Counted from the first letter of the stretch, positions 25,758-34,385 are shown. The stretch is DNA of 64,000 nucleotides from Vineibacter terrae (GCF_008039615.1 NZ_VDUZ01000020.1:62001-126000); one strand, 5' to 3'. Numbers and translations: made by a program. Notes: generated by a model not told the origin, from the letters alone.

Positions 25758-26636
25758 TCACCGATCGCCCCGGTACCGGCTCGGCGTCGTGCCCGTATGG
25801 CGACGGAATACCCTGTTGAGGTGGCTCTGATCGGAGAAGCCGCAATCGGCCGCGACGACCTTGATCGGCAGCTTGCAGTCGCGTAGCAGCCTCTTCGCCC
25901 TGGCAATCCTCCTGGCGACGACATAGGCGTGCGGGGCCATGCCGAATGCGCCCTTGAATTTTCGGGAGAAATGGTAGGGGCTGAGCCCGGTAAGCGACGC
26001 CAGATCGTCGAGGGCGATGCTCACCGACAGTCTCTCTTCTATGAATTCGCTGATCCGGCGGCTGAGGCCTGCTTCGAGCGATCCGCTTTCCACCGATCGG
26101 AAGCTGACCTTTGCATAGTGACGCAGGACATGGATCGCGATCTGAGTGCGGATTGCGTCGACATACAGACGCTCGCCTAAACCATGGCCGTTCAGCTCCT
26201 TCTCGAGCATCCGCAGATACAGTGGCATCATTGCGTCCTCGGATCGGACACTGTCCTGGATATCGACCTTCGCCAGATCACGTTCGAAGACCTGCTCGGC
26301 GGTGCTCGCGATGGCGCCATGCTGCAGATGGATGTGCTTCACATCGATCGGCTGGTCCCAGTGCCACACTGATTGCTCCGCCCGCGTCAGCAGCGAGATC
26401 ACGCCGCGCTCGACGACTTCGCTGTGCCAGCGGCCGCCGCTTCGACGGCGCATCGTCGATTTGCCGCCCTGATAGACCACGAGCATGTAGTCGCGCATTG
26501 GTGGAATGTCCGCTTCCTGCTCGCCGTAGCGGTATCCCTTGAGGGTGATCCCGCGCCAGCCCAGATGCGCGCTGTCCGTGGTTTTCTCGCCGGGAATCCA
26601 GTTCGGAATCAGATCCGGCGGTACGAGTGCTGTCAT
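25758..26636 (-). CDS. AraC family transcriptional regulator
   Basis: A 292-residue regulator. The C-terminal 100 residues hold two helix-turn-helix motifs (SIALDDLASLTGLSPYHFSR, then IKVVAADCGFSDQSHLNRVF) and the family's terminal GTTPSRYR. The N-terminal half is a cupin-like sensor of the kind in which a small molecule or hydrophobic compound is sensed. The ATG 26636 is immediately preceded by an 11-guanine run. It diverges from the esterase and Baeyer-Villiger genes and probably controls them. Confidence 0.9.
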   Translation of the reverse strand: MTALVPPDLIPNWIPGEKTTDSAHLGWRGITLKGYRYGEQEADIPPMRDYMLVVYQGGKSTMRRRSGGRWHSEVVERGVISLLTRAEQSVWHWDQPIDVKHIHLQHGAIASTAEQVFERDLAKVDIQDSVRSEDAMMPLYLRMLEKELNGHGLGERLYVDAIRTQIAIHVLRHYAKVSFRSVESGSLEAGLSRRISEFIEERLSVSIALDDLASLTGLSPYHFSRKFKGAFGMAPHAYVVARRIARAKRLLRDCKLPIKVVAADCGFSDQSHLNRVFRRHTGTTPSRYRGDR

Positions 26637-26649
26637 CTCCCCCCCCCCC
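26637..26649 (-). promoter_or_regulatory. Run of 11 guanines at the ribosome site of the AraC gene
   Basis: On the minus strand, eleven G residues (26639-26649) then AG directly precede the ATG. The run takes the place of a Shine-Dalgarno sequence. Homopolymers of this length slip during replication, so initiation rate could vary; that is inference. Confidence 0.6.
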
Positions 26650-26919
26650 TGCGGCCAGCCCCTTCAACGCCGCCCTTGCGGATCCGAGGCTGGCGTTCGC
26701 GCCGGCCCGCGGGTCTGTTGGCACCAAGCGTAGGTCGACAGCGGCGCTGCCCGCAAGGTCGGCGCAGGAACGTACAAGAGGGTGCGCAAGCCGATCCAAT
26801 ACCGATCGCCTGTCTATCCGTTAGCGTCCAAACGCCATGCCGCTACACGCGAGCACGCATGTCTGCGGGCGACGCAACGACGTGGCGTCGCCGAATGACG
26901 ATCATAGCGCGGGAGGACA

Positions 26920-27828
26920 ATGATCATGACCACTAGCGGTGCAGCGAAGATGCTGCGCGATCTCTACCAGGACTGGACGAATCGGATGACCGCCGATCCC
27001 AACCTGTCCATCGCCAACCTCCGCAGCATGTTCGACGAATGGGGGCAGGCCGCGCTCGAACCGGAGAACGTGACCTACAGGAGCGACCGGATCGGCGGCG
27101 TCGAGGCTCTCTGGGCGCTGCCGATCGGCGCCGACGCCTCCCGTGTGATCGTCTACACGCATGGCGGCGGCTTCGCGGTGGGATCGGCTGACAGCCACCG
27201 CAAGATGGCGGGTCATCTGGCGAAGGCCCTGGGCGTGACCGCCGCCATCCTGCACTACCGCCGTGCGCCCGAGAACCCGTTCCCGGCCCAGATCGAGGAC
27301 GCGGTCGCTGCCTACAAGGCGCTGCTCGCCAAGGGCCAAGAACCCGGGAAGATCACGACGGCGGGCGACAGCGCTGGCGGCAACCTGGCCATTGCGAGCG
27401 TGTTGAAGATGCGCGACCTGGGATTGCCGCTGCCGGGCAGCGTCATCGCCTATTCGCCCTGGCTCGACATGGCGCTTCGTGGCGCCACGCTGGAAGCGAA
27501 CGCCGCTACCGACGCCCTCGTCGGTCGGCCTATCCTCGAAGGAATGGTCGGCATGTTCCTCGGCGGCAGCACGAGCCCGCTCGACCCTCTGGCTAATCTG
27601 CTCGAGAACCACTTCGACGGCTTTCCGCCCCTGTACATCAACGCAGGCAGCGCCGAGACGCTGCTGAGCGACTCCGAGAACCTGGCGGCGAAGGCCAAGG
27701 CACAAGGCGTGAAGGTCACGCTCTCCGTCGTGCCGGATATGCAGCACGTCTTCCCGGCGCTGGCCGGGCGGGCGCCAGAGGCTGACGAGGAGCTCGCGCG
27801 AATCGCCGCCTGGTACAAGGCCCTCTGA
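26920..27828 (+). CDS. Alpha/beta hydrolase of the hormone-sensitive-lipase family
   Basis: A 302-residue esterase. The oxyanion motif HGGG (YTHGGGFAVGS, about residues 79-89), nucleophile GDSAGG (about 149-154), acid in AGSAETLLSDSE and the catalytic His in PDMQHVFPAL are all present. These enzymes hydrolyse short-chain esters. The gene diverges from the AraC regulator and precedes the Baeyer-Villiger monooxygenase by 111 bases; a monooxygenase making esters or lactones followed by an esterase is a common pairing. A purine-rich GGGAGGACA lies before ATG 26920/26926. Confidence 0.92.
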   Translation: MIMTTSGAAKMLRDLYQDWTNRMTADPNLSIANLRSMFDEWGQAALEPENVTYRSDRIGGVEALWALPIGADASRVIVYTHGGGFAVGSADSHRKMAGHLAKALGVTAAILHYRRAPENPFPAQIEDAVAAYKALLAKGQEPGKITTAGDSAGGNLAIASVLKMRDLGLPLPGSVIAYSPWLDMALRGATLEANAATDALVGRPILEGMVGMFLGGSTSPLDPLANLLENHFDGFPPLYINAGSAETLLSDSENLAAKAKAQGVKVTLSVVPDMQHVFPALAGRAPEADEELARIAAWYKAL

Positions 27829-27939
27829 TCCTTCAGCGCGCCGGACGAACGCAAGTGTCGTCCGCCGATCTTTCGACAAGCAACCAGCGAAGGCCGCCAC
27901 TTTCGTCGCGGCGTGCGATTCTTCACCTGGAGGAGACAC

Positions 27940-29580
27940 GTGAAAGCGAGTTCAACAGCCACGAGGGCCAGGGGCGCGGATTTCGACGCAATCGTCGTCG
28001 GAGCAGGCTTCGGCGGCCTCTATGCCGTGCACAAGCTTCGCGACGGACTGGGCCTTGATGTCCAGGCCTTCGACAGTGCCGACGATGTCGGTGGGACATG
28101 GTATTGGAACCGGTATCCGGGCGCCCTGTCCGACACCGAAAGCTACTGCTACCGCTTCTCCTTCGACAAGGAGCTGCTCCAGCAGGGGCACTGGAAATCG
28201 CGCTATCTGACCCAGCCGGAAATCCTCGACTACCTGAGCGGGTTTGCCGATCGCTTCGACCTGCGCCGCAGCTATCAGTTCGGCACGAAGGTCACGGCTG
28301 CGCGATTCGACGAAAGCGCGGGCCTCTGGAACGTCACGACCGACAAGGGCCGGACGCTGACGGCAAAATACCTCGTCACCGGCCTCGGACTTCTGTCTGC
28401 GACGAACAAGCCCCCTTTCAAGGGTATCGACGGCTTCAAGGGCGAAACCTACCACACCGGGGCGTGGCCGGAGGGGATCGACCTGGCCGGAAAGCGTGTC
28501 GGCGTCATCGGTACGGGATCGACCGGCGTGCAGGTCATCATCGCGCTCGCGCCGGTCGCAAAGCACCTCACCGTGCTCCAGCGCTCCGCGCAATATGTCG
28601 TTCCCATCGGCAACGGTCCCGAATCCGAGGAGAGGATCAACGAATACAAGGCGCAGTACGAGGCCATCTGGAAACAGGTGAAGGAATCGGCCGTGGCCTT
28701 CGGGTTCGCCGAAAGCACTGTGCCTGCCATGTCGGTTTCCGAGGCGCAACGCGAACGCGTGTTCGAGGACGCGTGGAAGCGCGGCGGTGGCTTCTACTTC
28801 ATGTTCGCAACCTTTTCCGATATCGCCACCAGCCCGGAGGCCAATGCTGCGGCGGCAGATTTCATCAAGCGCAAGATCGCAGGGGCCGTGAAGGACCCGG
28901 ACACGGCGCGCAAGCTGATGCCGACCGATCTCTATGCCAAGCGCCCGCTTTGCGGCACCGACTACTACGACGTCTACAACCGGGCTAACGTCACGCTGGC
29001 GGACGTGAAGGCCGATCCCATCGCCGAGTTCACACCGACGGGCATCCGCCTGCAAAGCGGCGCCGAGCACGAGCTCGACGTGGTCGTCTTCGCGACGGGA
29101 TTCGACGCTGTCGACGGCAACTACACGAGGATCGACATGCGCGGTCGCAGCGGCGTGACGATCCGTGAGAAATGGAAGGAAGGACCGCTGGGCTACCTCG
29201 GCATGATGGAAAGCGACTTTCCCAATTTTTTCATGATCCTCGGCCCGAACGGTCCCTTCACCAACCTGCCGCCCAGCATCGAGACGCAGGTCGAATGGAT
29301 CTCTGACACGATCGCGCACATGGAGCGCAAGGGCGCGAGAACCGTCGAGCCGACGCAGGCGGCAGAGGACGAATGGATCGCCGCCTGTCGCACAATCGCG
29401 GATATGACACTCTTCCCCAAGGCACAGTCGTGGATTTTTGGAGCCAACATCCCCGGCAAGAAGAATGCCGTGATGTTCTACATGGCCGGGCTTTGCAATT
29501 ACACCAAGGCCTTGAATTCGGTGAAAGAGTCCGGCTACGGAGCCATGATCTTCGACCGTGAGCCAGCGATGGTCGTCTGA
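27940..29580 (+). CDS. Flavin-containing Baeyer-Villiger monooxygenase
   Basis: A 546-residue NADPH/FAD enzyme of the cyclohexanone monooxygenase type. FAD site GAGFGG at 21-26, NADPH site GTGSTG near 196-201, and the type I fingerprint FxGxxxHxxxWP at residues 166-177 (F166, G168, H172, W176). It inserts oxygen next to a ketone to give an ester or lactone. I choose GTG 27940 because GGAGGAG lies five bases upstream and the conserved sequence starts soon after. Follows the esterase gene, consistent with ketone degradation. Confidence 0.92.
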   Translation: MKASSTATRARGADFDAIVVGAGFGGLYAVHKLRDGLGLDVQAFDSADDVGGTWYWNRYPGALSDTESYCYRFSFDKELLQQGHWKSRYLTQPEILDYLSGFADRFDLRRSYQFGTKVTAARFDESAGLWNVTTDKGRTLTAKYLVTGLGLLSATNKPPFKGIDGFKGETYHTGAWPEGIDLAGKRVGVIGTGSTGVQVIIALAPVAKHLTVLQRSAQYVVPIGNGPESEERINEYKAQYEAIWKQVKESAVAFGFAESTVPAMSVSEAQRERVFEDAWKRGGGFYFMFATFSDIATSPEANAAAADFIKRKIAGAVKDPDTARKLMPTDLYAKRPLCGTDYYDVYNRANVTLADVKADPIAEFTPTGIRLQSGAEHELDVVVFATGFDAVDGNYTRIDMRGRSGVTIREKWKEGPLGYLGMMESDFPNFFMILGPNGPFTNLPPSIETQVEWISDTIAHMERKGARTVEPTQAAEDEWIAACRTIADMTLFPKAQSWIFGANIPGKKNAVMFYMAGLCNYTKALNSVKESGYGAMIFDREPAMVV

Positions 29581-29623
29581 CAGGAGGATGCAGCGGCAGC
29601 GCCACCGAAAGCGGGCCAGGAAA

Positions 29624-29653
29624 GGCACTCTCGCGCCAGTGCGCGAGAGTGCC
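29624..29653. terminator. Bidirectional hairpin between converging genes
   Basis: A perfect 13-base-pair stem (29624-29636 with 29641-29653) with a 4-base loop CAGT, 44 bases after the monooxygenase stop. There is no clear T run, so a transcription end is likely but not certain. Confidence 0.65.
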
Positions 29654-29689
29654 GGGCATCGAGGCTTCGGCTCGTGCGGCTCATCCGAC

Positions 29690-29710
29690 ACCGGCTTCGC
29701 TGAAGCCGGT
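29690..29710 (-). terminator. Hairpin at the toxin gene's 3' end
   Basis: ACCGGCTTC (29690-29698) and GAAGCCGGT (29702-29710) form a 9-base-pair stem with a 3-base loop reaching into the stop codon of the PIN-domain gene. It could end minus-strand transcription or protect the mRNA end. Confidence 0.5.
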
Positions 29711-30087
29711 TACGCGGCGATGATCGAGACGCCGTAGCTCGCGAGCACGTGGTCGCGCGTCACGAGCGGCATCTGCTCCACGATTGCCTGCGCGACTATG
29801 AGGCGGTCGAAAGGATCGCGATGATGAAGGGGCAGGCGGGCGGCCTGCAGTGCGTGCGGCAGCTCCATGGCCACCGGCGCGGCGCCAAGCGCGCGCATGC
29901 CGCCTTCAATGTCGCCGGGCGCCCGGAGCTTGCCGATTGCGGTCTTGATGCCGATCTCCCAGACGCTGATGACGCTGAGGAAAAGGTCGTTGCTGGAATC
30001 CGTGATCAGCTCGATCGCTGCCGGGCGCAAGCGGCCGCCGCCTTCCATTGCCCATAGAAAGACGTGGGTGTCGAGCAGCAGCTTCAC
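29710..30087 (-). CDS. PIN-domain ribonuclease toxin (VapC-like)
   Basis: A 125-residue toxin. PIN-domain acids are seen in LLLDTHVFLW (Asp6), SVWEIGIK (Glu near 44) and HRDPFDRLIVAQA (Asp near 92-95). The GTG start at 30087 overlaps the antitoxin stop by four bases (GTGA), the usual coupling in such operons. VapC-type toxins cleave tRNA or rRNA; the exact target cannot be told. Two hairpins follow. Confidence 0.9.
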   Translation of the reverse strand: MKLLLDTHVFLWAMEGGGRLRPAAIELITDSSNDLFLSVISVWEIGIKTAIGKLRAPGDIEGGMRALGAAPVAMELPHALQAARLPLHHRDPFDRLIVAQAIVEQMPLVTRDHVLASYGVSIIAA

Positions 30088-30335
30088 GACGGCGGATCGC
30101 CTTCCTCGAACAAACGTGCGATCTCCTCGTTGACTTCGGGCGAGTCCCAGTCCGGAGCCATCCAGACCTTGCCCTTCCAAAGGCCGAGCTTGCGTCTGGC
30201 TGGCTTCTTCGTCACGGGCACAAGGCGGACCACGGGCTTGCCGGCCTTGCAGATCACGACCTCTTCGCCCTTGGTCGCGGCGTCAACCAGCTCCGAGAGC
30301 TTCGTCTTCGCTTCGTGCATGTTGGCGGTCTTCAT
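30084..30335 (-). CDS. Phd/YefM family antitoxin
   Basis: An 83-residue protein starting MKTANMHEAKTKLSELVDAA, the DNA-binding and dimer region of Phd/YefM antitoxins, with VVICKAGKPVVRLVPV as the following strand. The C-terminal WDSPEVNEEIARLFEEG would wrap the toxin. It is translated just before the PIN toxin and likely represses its own promoter through the palindrome upstream. GAAGGAGCTGCC precedes the ATG. Confidence 0.9.
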   Translation of the reverse strand: MKTANMHEAKTKLSELVDAATKGEEVVICKAGKPVVRLVPVTKKPARRKLGLWKGKVWMAPDWDSPEVNEEIARLFEEGDPPS

Positions 30336-30352
30336 GGCAGCTCCTTCTAGCT

Positions 30353-30366
30353 AACCTAGCTAGGTT
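30353..30366. promoter_or_regulatory. Perfect 14-base palindrome, candidate antitoxin operator
   Basis: AACCTAGCTAGGTT is a perfect palindrome centred 24 bases upstream of the antitoxin ATG, with a partial repeat CTAGCTA just beside it (30348-30354). Position and symmetry fit autoregulation by the antitoxin-toxin complex. Confidence 0.65.
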
Positions 30367-30401
30367 GAGTGCCCTTTTCAAGGCGCCCTACGATTTCCTG
30401 C

Positions 30402-30430
30402 TTGCGCCGGCATCGGCCCGATTGTATGTA
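30402..30430 (+). promoter_or_regulatory. Promoter candidate for metZ
   Basis: TTGCGC (30402-30407) and TATGTA (30425-30430) are 17 bases apart; transcription would start near 30437, at the very beginning of the riboswitch. The match to consensus is only moderate, but the position is apt. Confidence 0.4.
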
Positions 30431-30433
30431 CGA

Positions 30434-30496
30434 CCTCACGTGGGATTTGAAGCCGACCGGCTTGCGGCCACGTTAAAAACCGCTAAAAGGTCGGGA
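30434..30496 (+). promoter_or_regulatory. SAM-II riboswitch aptamer
   Basis: The RNA has the SAM-II pseudoknot layout. P1: ACGTGG (30438-30443) with CCACGT (30468-30473). P2: CCGACC (30453-30458) with GGTCGG (30489-30494). The conserved GATTTGA after P1, CTTGC before the P1 3' strand, TTAAAAA after it and GCTAAAAGG before the P2 3' strand are all in place. SAM-II elements precede methionine genes in alphaproteobacteria, and metZ follows here. Confidence 0.93.
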
Positions 30497-30504
30497 GCCT
30501 TTCG

Positions 30505-30537
30505 AAAAGCCCCGTCCTTCACCGGTCGGGGCTTTTT
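30505..30537 (+). terminator. Riboswitch-controlled intrinsic terminator before metZ
   Basis: AAAAGCCCCG (30505-30514) pairs perfectly with CGGGGCTTTT (30527-30536), followed by T. It lies 43 bases before the metZ start. Its 3' arm region (30522-30529) can instead pair with 30453-30460 of the aptamer, so SAM binding should favour termination. Confidence 0.9.
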
Positions 30538-30579
30538 CGTTGCGCAGGCGCCTGGCGCTGCGCGGGTCGGGAGGCAGTG

Positions 30580-31806
30580 ATGGACGGTGATTTCCGCGGG
30601 CGGCGCATCGAGACGCGGCAGGATGAGGGCATCGCGGGCTGGCGGCCGCAGACACGCGCGGTGCGCGGCGGCTTGCGGCGCAGCGACTTCGAGGAGACGT
30701 CGGAGGCGCTGTTCCTGACATCGGGATATGTCTATCGCAGCGCCGAGGAGGCCGAGGCGGCCTTCACCGGCGAGCTCGACCGGTTCCAGTACTCGCGCTT
30801 CAGCAACCCCACGGTATCGACCTTCGAGGACCGGCTGGCGGCCCTGGAAGGCGCCGAGGCCTGTCGCGCCACCGCCACCGGCATGGCCGCCGTCTTCTAT
30901 TCGCTGCTGGCGCTGCTGCGCGCCGGCGACCGCGTCGTGGCGGCGCGCCAGCTCTTCGGGTCGTGCCACTACATCATCTCGGACCTGCTGCCGCGCTTCG
31001 GCATCGAGAGCGAGCTGGTCGACGGGCTGGATCTCGAGGCCTGGAAGGCGGCGCTGTCGCGGCCCACGAAGGCGGTGCTGTTCGAGACGCCGTCCAACCC
31101 CATGCTCGACATCGTCGACATCAAGGCCGTGGTCGATCTCGCGCATGCCGCCGGCGCCAAGGTGGTGCTCGACAACGCGTTTGCGACGCCGATCCTGCAG
31201 CGGCCCATCGAGTGGGGCGTCGACGTGGTCGTGCACTCGGCCACCAAGTACATCGACGGCCAGGGCCGCACCCTGGGCGGCGCGGTGCTGGGCTCCAAAT
31301 CATACATCGTCGACCAGCTGCAGCCGATCACGCGCAACACCGGCCCGGCGATCAGCCCCTTCAACGCCTGGGTGCTGCTGAAGGGGCTGGAGACGCTGCC
31401 GCTGCGTATCGAGCGGCACTCGGCCAACGCCGCGCGCGTCGCCGATGCGCTGGCCGGCCACCCCGCTGTGGCGCGCGTGCTCTATCCCGGCCGCAAGGAC
31501 CATCCGCAGCATGCGCTGGCGACCGCGCAGATGCCGACCGGCGCCGGCGGCATCGTCGCCTTCGAGCTGAAGGCCGGCAAGTGGGCCGCGTTCGAGACCC
31601 TGAATCGGCTGAAGCTGGTCGACATCTCCAACAACCTGGGCGACGCCAAGAGCCTGGTCACGCATCCGGCCACCACGACGCACAGGCGCATCGGCGAGAC
31701 CGAGCGGGCCAGGCTCGGCATCAGCGACGGCCTGGTGCGGCTCTCGGTCGGACTGGAGGATCCCGACGACATCATCGACGATCTGGTGCAGGCGTTGGCC
31801 GGCTGA
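30580..31806 (+). CDS. metZ: O-succinylhomoserine sulfhydrylase
   Basis: A 408-residue fold-type I PLP enzyme that makes homocysteine directly from O-succinylhomoserine and sulfide. The PLP lysine is in VVVHSATKYIDGQGRTLGG (about Lys220), with the family's RFSNPTVSTFEDRLAALEGAE segment near residue 70. The IPTG-like WRPQTRAVRGG start and SEALFLTSGYVYRSAEEAEAAF match MetZ rather than MetB or MetC. A GGGAGG ribosome site precedes ATG 30580; GTG at 30577 is too close to it. Controlled by the SAM-II switch. tenA follows by 7 bases. Confidence 0.93.
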   Translation: MDGDFRGRRIETRQDEGIAGWRPQTRAVRGGLRRSDFEETSEALFLTSGYVYRSAEEAEAAFTGELDRFQYSRFSNPTVSTFEDRLAALEGAEACRATATGMAAVFYSLLALLRAGDRVVAARQLFGSCHYIISDLLPRFGIESELVDGLDLEAWKAALSRPTKAVLFETPSNPMLDIVDIKAVVDLAHAAGAKVVLDNAFATPILQRPIEWGVDVVVHSATKYIDGQGRTLGGAVLGSKSYIVDQLQPITRNTGPAISPFNAWVLLKGLETLPLRIERHSANAARVADALAGHPAVARVLYPGRKDHPQHALATAQMPTGAGGIVAFELKAGKWAAFETLNRLKLVDISNNLGDAKSLVTHPATTTHRRIGETERARLGISDGLVRLSVGLEDPDDIIDDLVQALAG

Positions 31807-31813
31807 TCGCGCG

Positions 31814-32425
31814 ATGTCGCTTGCCTGCGCGCTTTGGGCCGCGAATGCCGACTGGGCGCAGCGCACGCTGGCGCATCCGTTCGTGCGCGGCCTGGGCGAC
31901 GGCAGCCTGCCGGTGGACAGCTTCCGCCGCTACGTGGCGCAGGACGCGTATTTCCTGGAGGCGTTCGCGCGCGCCTATGCCGCCTGCCTGGCGCAGTCGA
32001 CGGAACGGGCCGACCTGCAGGCCTTCGCCGGCCTGATCGCCGGCGTCATGGAGGAGCTGAAGCTGCACGCTGCCTATGCCGAACGCTGGCAGGTCGACCT
32101 GACCAGCGTCACGCCGGCGCCGGCGACGCAGGCCTACACCGGCTTCCTCGTCGAGCTGGCAGGGCTGGGCCGCATCGGCCTGACCGCGGCGGCGATGACG
32201 CCATGCATGCGCCTCTATGCGTTCCTGGGCCAGGAGCTGGCCAGGGGGCCGGTGGCGGCGACCTATGCCGAATGGGTGCGCACCTATGCCGCAGCCGAGT
32301 TCGAGGCGCTGGCCGCGACCCTCGAAGGGCTGGTGGATTGGCACGCCACCGACAGTCCGGCGGTGCGCAACGCCTATCGCCGCGCCATGGAGCTGGAATA
32401 CGGCTTCTTCGACGCCAGCCTGTAG
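31814..32425 (+). CDS. tenA: TenA family protein (thiaminase II/pyrimidine salvage)
   Basis: A 203-residue all-helical protein of the TenA family, which salvages the thiamine pyrimidine by hydrolysing aminopyrimidine derivatives. The catalytic Cys is in AAAMTPCMRLYAFLGQEL (about Cys125), with the acidic ELEYGFFDASL at the C-terminus. It starts seven bases after the metZ stop, so it is probably under the same SAM-II control. Thiamine is not otherwise represented here. Confidence 0.87.
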   Translation: MSLACALWAANADWAQRTLAHPFVRGLGDGSLPVDSFRRYVAQDAYFLEAFARAYAACLAQSTERADLQAFAGLIAGVMEELKLHAAYAERWQVDLTSVTPAPATQAYTGFLVELAGLGRIGLTAAAMTPCMRLYAFLGQELARGPVAATYAEWVRTYAAAEFEALAATLEGLVDWHATDSPAVRNAYRRAMELEYGFFDASL

Positions 32426-32436
32426 CGCAAGATGCT

Positions 32437-32514
32437 TCATGGTGAGCTTGTCGAACCATGAGATGTCCGCACCACGGTTCGTGCGGCCTTCATGGTTCGA
32501 CAAGCTCGCCATGA
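32437..32514. repeat. Palindromic element family C
   Basis: Arms of 25 bases, 32437-32461 and 32490-32514, match except one position (TCATGG...CCATGA) around a 28-base centre. It lies between the converging tenA and MarR genes. Only one copy is in the window, but the arm CATGGTTCGACAAGCTC resembles elements common in alphaproteobacterial genomes. Confidence 0.85.
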
Positions 32515-32554
32515 GGGATTCGCTGAGCGGGGCAGCGATTAGAGCGCCTCCGCT

Positions 32555-33013
32555 TTATATCGGCGCCGCGACGCGCTCGATAGTGTGGTCGAGCAGGTGC
32601 TGCAGCTCGATCACCGCATCGGTGCCGACGGCGGCGCGCAGCGTGCCTTCGGCCTGACGCCAGAGCGGCACGGCGCGGCGGAACATGGCCTTGCCTTCCG
32701 CCGTCAGCGTGATCGCGCGCTGTCGCCGATCGTCACCAGCCACCAGCTCGACCCAGCCGGCGCGGATCAGCGGCCGGATGTTGCGGGTCAACGTGGTGCG
32801 GTCCATGCCCATGACCTCGGCGAAGCTGCCAATCGCCATCGGCGGCTGTCCCATCAGGCGGCCCAGCAGCGAATATTGGGTGACGCGCAGGCCCAGCGGC
32901 GCAAGGTGATGGTCGTAGATCTGCGTGACGCGGCGCGCCGTGCGGCGCAGCCGCAGCAGGGTGCATTGCGAGGGCTGCAGCTCGCGTGCTGCATCTATCC
33001 TGGAATCGCTCAT
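32555..33013 (-). CDS. MarR family transcriptional regulator
   Basis: A 152-residue winged-helix regulator. The recognition part is GSFAEVMGMDRTTLTRNIRPL (about residues 60-80), followed by the wing AGDDRRQRAITLTAEGKAMF. The first helices (LLRLRRTARRVTQIYDHHLAPLG) form the dimer region. The ATG at 33013 has only a weak ribosome site; the frame continues upstream without conserved sequence. It diverges from apaG. MarR proteins typically sense phenolic compounds or oxidants; the target is unclear. Confidence 0.9.
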   Translation of the reverse strand: MSDSRIDAARELQPSQCTLLRLRRTARRVTQIYDHHLAPLGLRVTQYSLLGRLMGQPPMAIGSFAEVMGMDRTTLTRNIRPLIRAGWVELVAGDDRRQRAITLTAEGKAMFRRAVPLWRQAEGTLRAAVGTDAVIELQHLLDHTIERVAAPI

Positions 33014-33291
33014 TGTCGCTCGCCGCGGCTGCCGCCCGGTCGCGGCGGCATTCAACATGTGGCACGAGGATAGCGCAGCTCCGGCGACGCCGAAACCGCA
33101 AAGTGCATATACACGCTCTGACCGTGCCGCGGCCGCCTGACGGCGCAGGGCGCCATCACCCGCTTGAATACGGCCGATGCTGCCCCATGTATTGCGTTTG
33201 GTATGCCTGCGATGCCTATCCGTCGTCTGGCGACAAGCGTCTTGTGGCGATAAAGTCTGCCGAACCAACAGAGGCGGGTACGGAGCGAGCA

Positions 33292-33708
33292 ATGTTCAGC
33301 GAAGAGACTCGCGCCATCCGCGTGACGGTGGCGCCGACCTATCTGCAGGACCAGTCCGATCCGGACGAGGCTCGTTGGGTCTGGGCCTATACCGTGCGCA
33401 TCGAGAATCGGGGCACCGAGAAGGTGCAGCTTGTCAGCCGGCACTGGATGATCACCAATTCTCGTGGCCGGCAGGAGGAAGTGCGCGGTCCCGGGGTCGT
33501 GGGCAAGACACCGATGATCGAGCCCGGCAAGTCATTCGAGTACACAAGCGGCTGCCCGCTGGACACGCCGTCCGGCTTCATGGCCGGCACGTATCAGATG
33601 GTCGCGGAGAGCGGCGAGCGCTTCGATATCCGCATTCCGACATTCTCGCTCGACCTGCCGCGCGAGCATCGCTCGACGCTGTCGCAGGAGCATCGGACCC
33701 TGAACTGA
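33292..33708 (+). CDS. apaG: ApaG domain protein
   Basis: A 138-residue beta-sandwich protein of the ApaG family. The core [31 protein letters not shown] and the [25 protein letters not shown] segment are the family hallmarks. ApaG proteins are linked to cobalt/magnesium efflux and protein-protein contact. CGGAGCGAG precedes ATG 33292. In alphaproteobacteria apaG often neighbours metZ, as here. It lies 32 bases before folE. Confidence 0.93.
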   Translation: MFSEETRAIRVTVAPTYLQDQSDPDEARWVWAYTVRIENRGTEKVQLVSRHWMITNSRGRQEEVRGPGVVGKTPMIEPGKSFEYTSGCPLDTPSGFMAGTYQMVAESGERFDIRIPTFSLDLPREHRSTLSQEHRTLN

Positions 33709-33740
33709 CGCTGTCGGCCACGAATCGGGAAGGAAGCAGG

Positions 33741-34385
33741 ATGAACAAGGTGCTCAAGAGGCCCAGCCTCGGGTCGGTCGCGGCCGCCTCCTCGCAGGTG
33801 AAGCCGACGCGGGCGGAAGCCGAGGAGGCGGTGCGAACGTTGATCCGCTGGGCGGGCGATGATCCCGACCGCGAAGGCCTGGTCGGCACGCCGGACCGGG
33901 TCGTGCGCTCGTACGAGGAGTTCTTCGCCGGCTACGCCGAGGATCCGCGCGAGATCCTGGCGCGCACCTTCGAAGAGACCGACGGTTATGACGAGATGGT
34001 CGTGCTGCGCGATATCCGCCTGGAGTCGTATTGCGAGCACCATATCGTGCCGATCATCGGCAAGGCGCATGTCGGCTATCTGCCGGCGCACCGCGTCGTG
34101 GGCATCAGCAAGCTGGCGCGCATCGTCGAGGCCTATGCCAAGCGGCTGCAGATCCAGGAGAAGATGACGGCGCAGATCGCCAACTGCATCCAGGAGGTGC
34201 TGGAGCCGCGCGGCGTCGCCGTCGTCATCGAGGCGGCGCACCAGTGCATGACCACCCGTGGCATCCGCAAGCCGGGCGTGGCGATGGTCACCAGCCGCAT
34301 GCTGGGCGCGTTTCGCGACGATCCTTCGACCCGCCGAGAGTTCCTGGCCATGATCGGCAAGAACGGCGCCGGCGGCTACGCCTGA
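33741..34385 (+). CDS. folE: GTP cyclohydrolase I
   Basis: A 214-residue enzyme for the first step of tetrahydrofolate/pterin synthesis (GTP to dihydroneopterin triphosphate). Zinc ligands are Cys98, His101 and Cys169 in YCEHH and AAHQCM, and the GTP-binding segment SESTRPL is replaced by TTRGIRKPG in the usual order after the zinc site. AGGAAGCAGG precedes the ATG. Length is normal. Confidence 0.95.
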   Translation: MNKVLKRPSLGSVAAASSQVKPTRAEAEEAVRTLIRWAGDDPDREGLVGTPDRVVRSYEEFFAGYAEDPREILARTFEETDGYDEMVVLRDIRLESYCEHHIVPIIGKAHVGYLPAHRVVGISKLARIVEAYAKRLQIQEKMTAQIANCIQEVLEPRGVAVVIEAAHQCMTTRGIRKPGVAMVTSRMLGAFRDDPSTRREFLAMIGKNGAGGYA

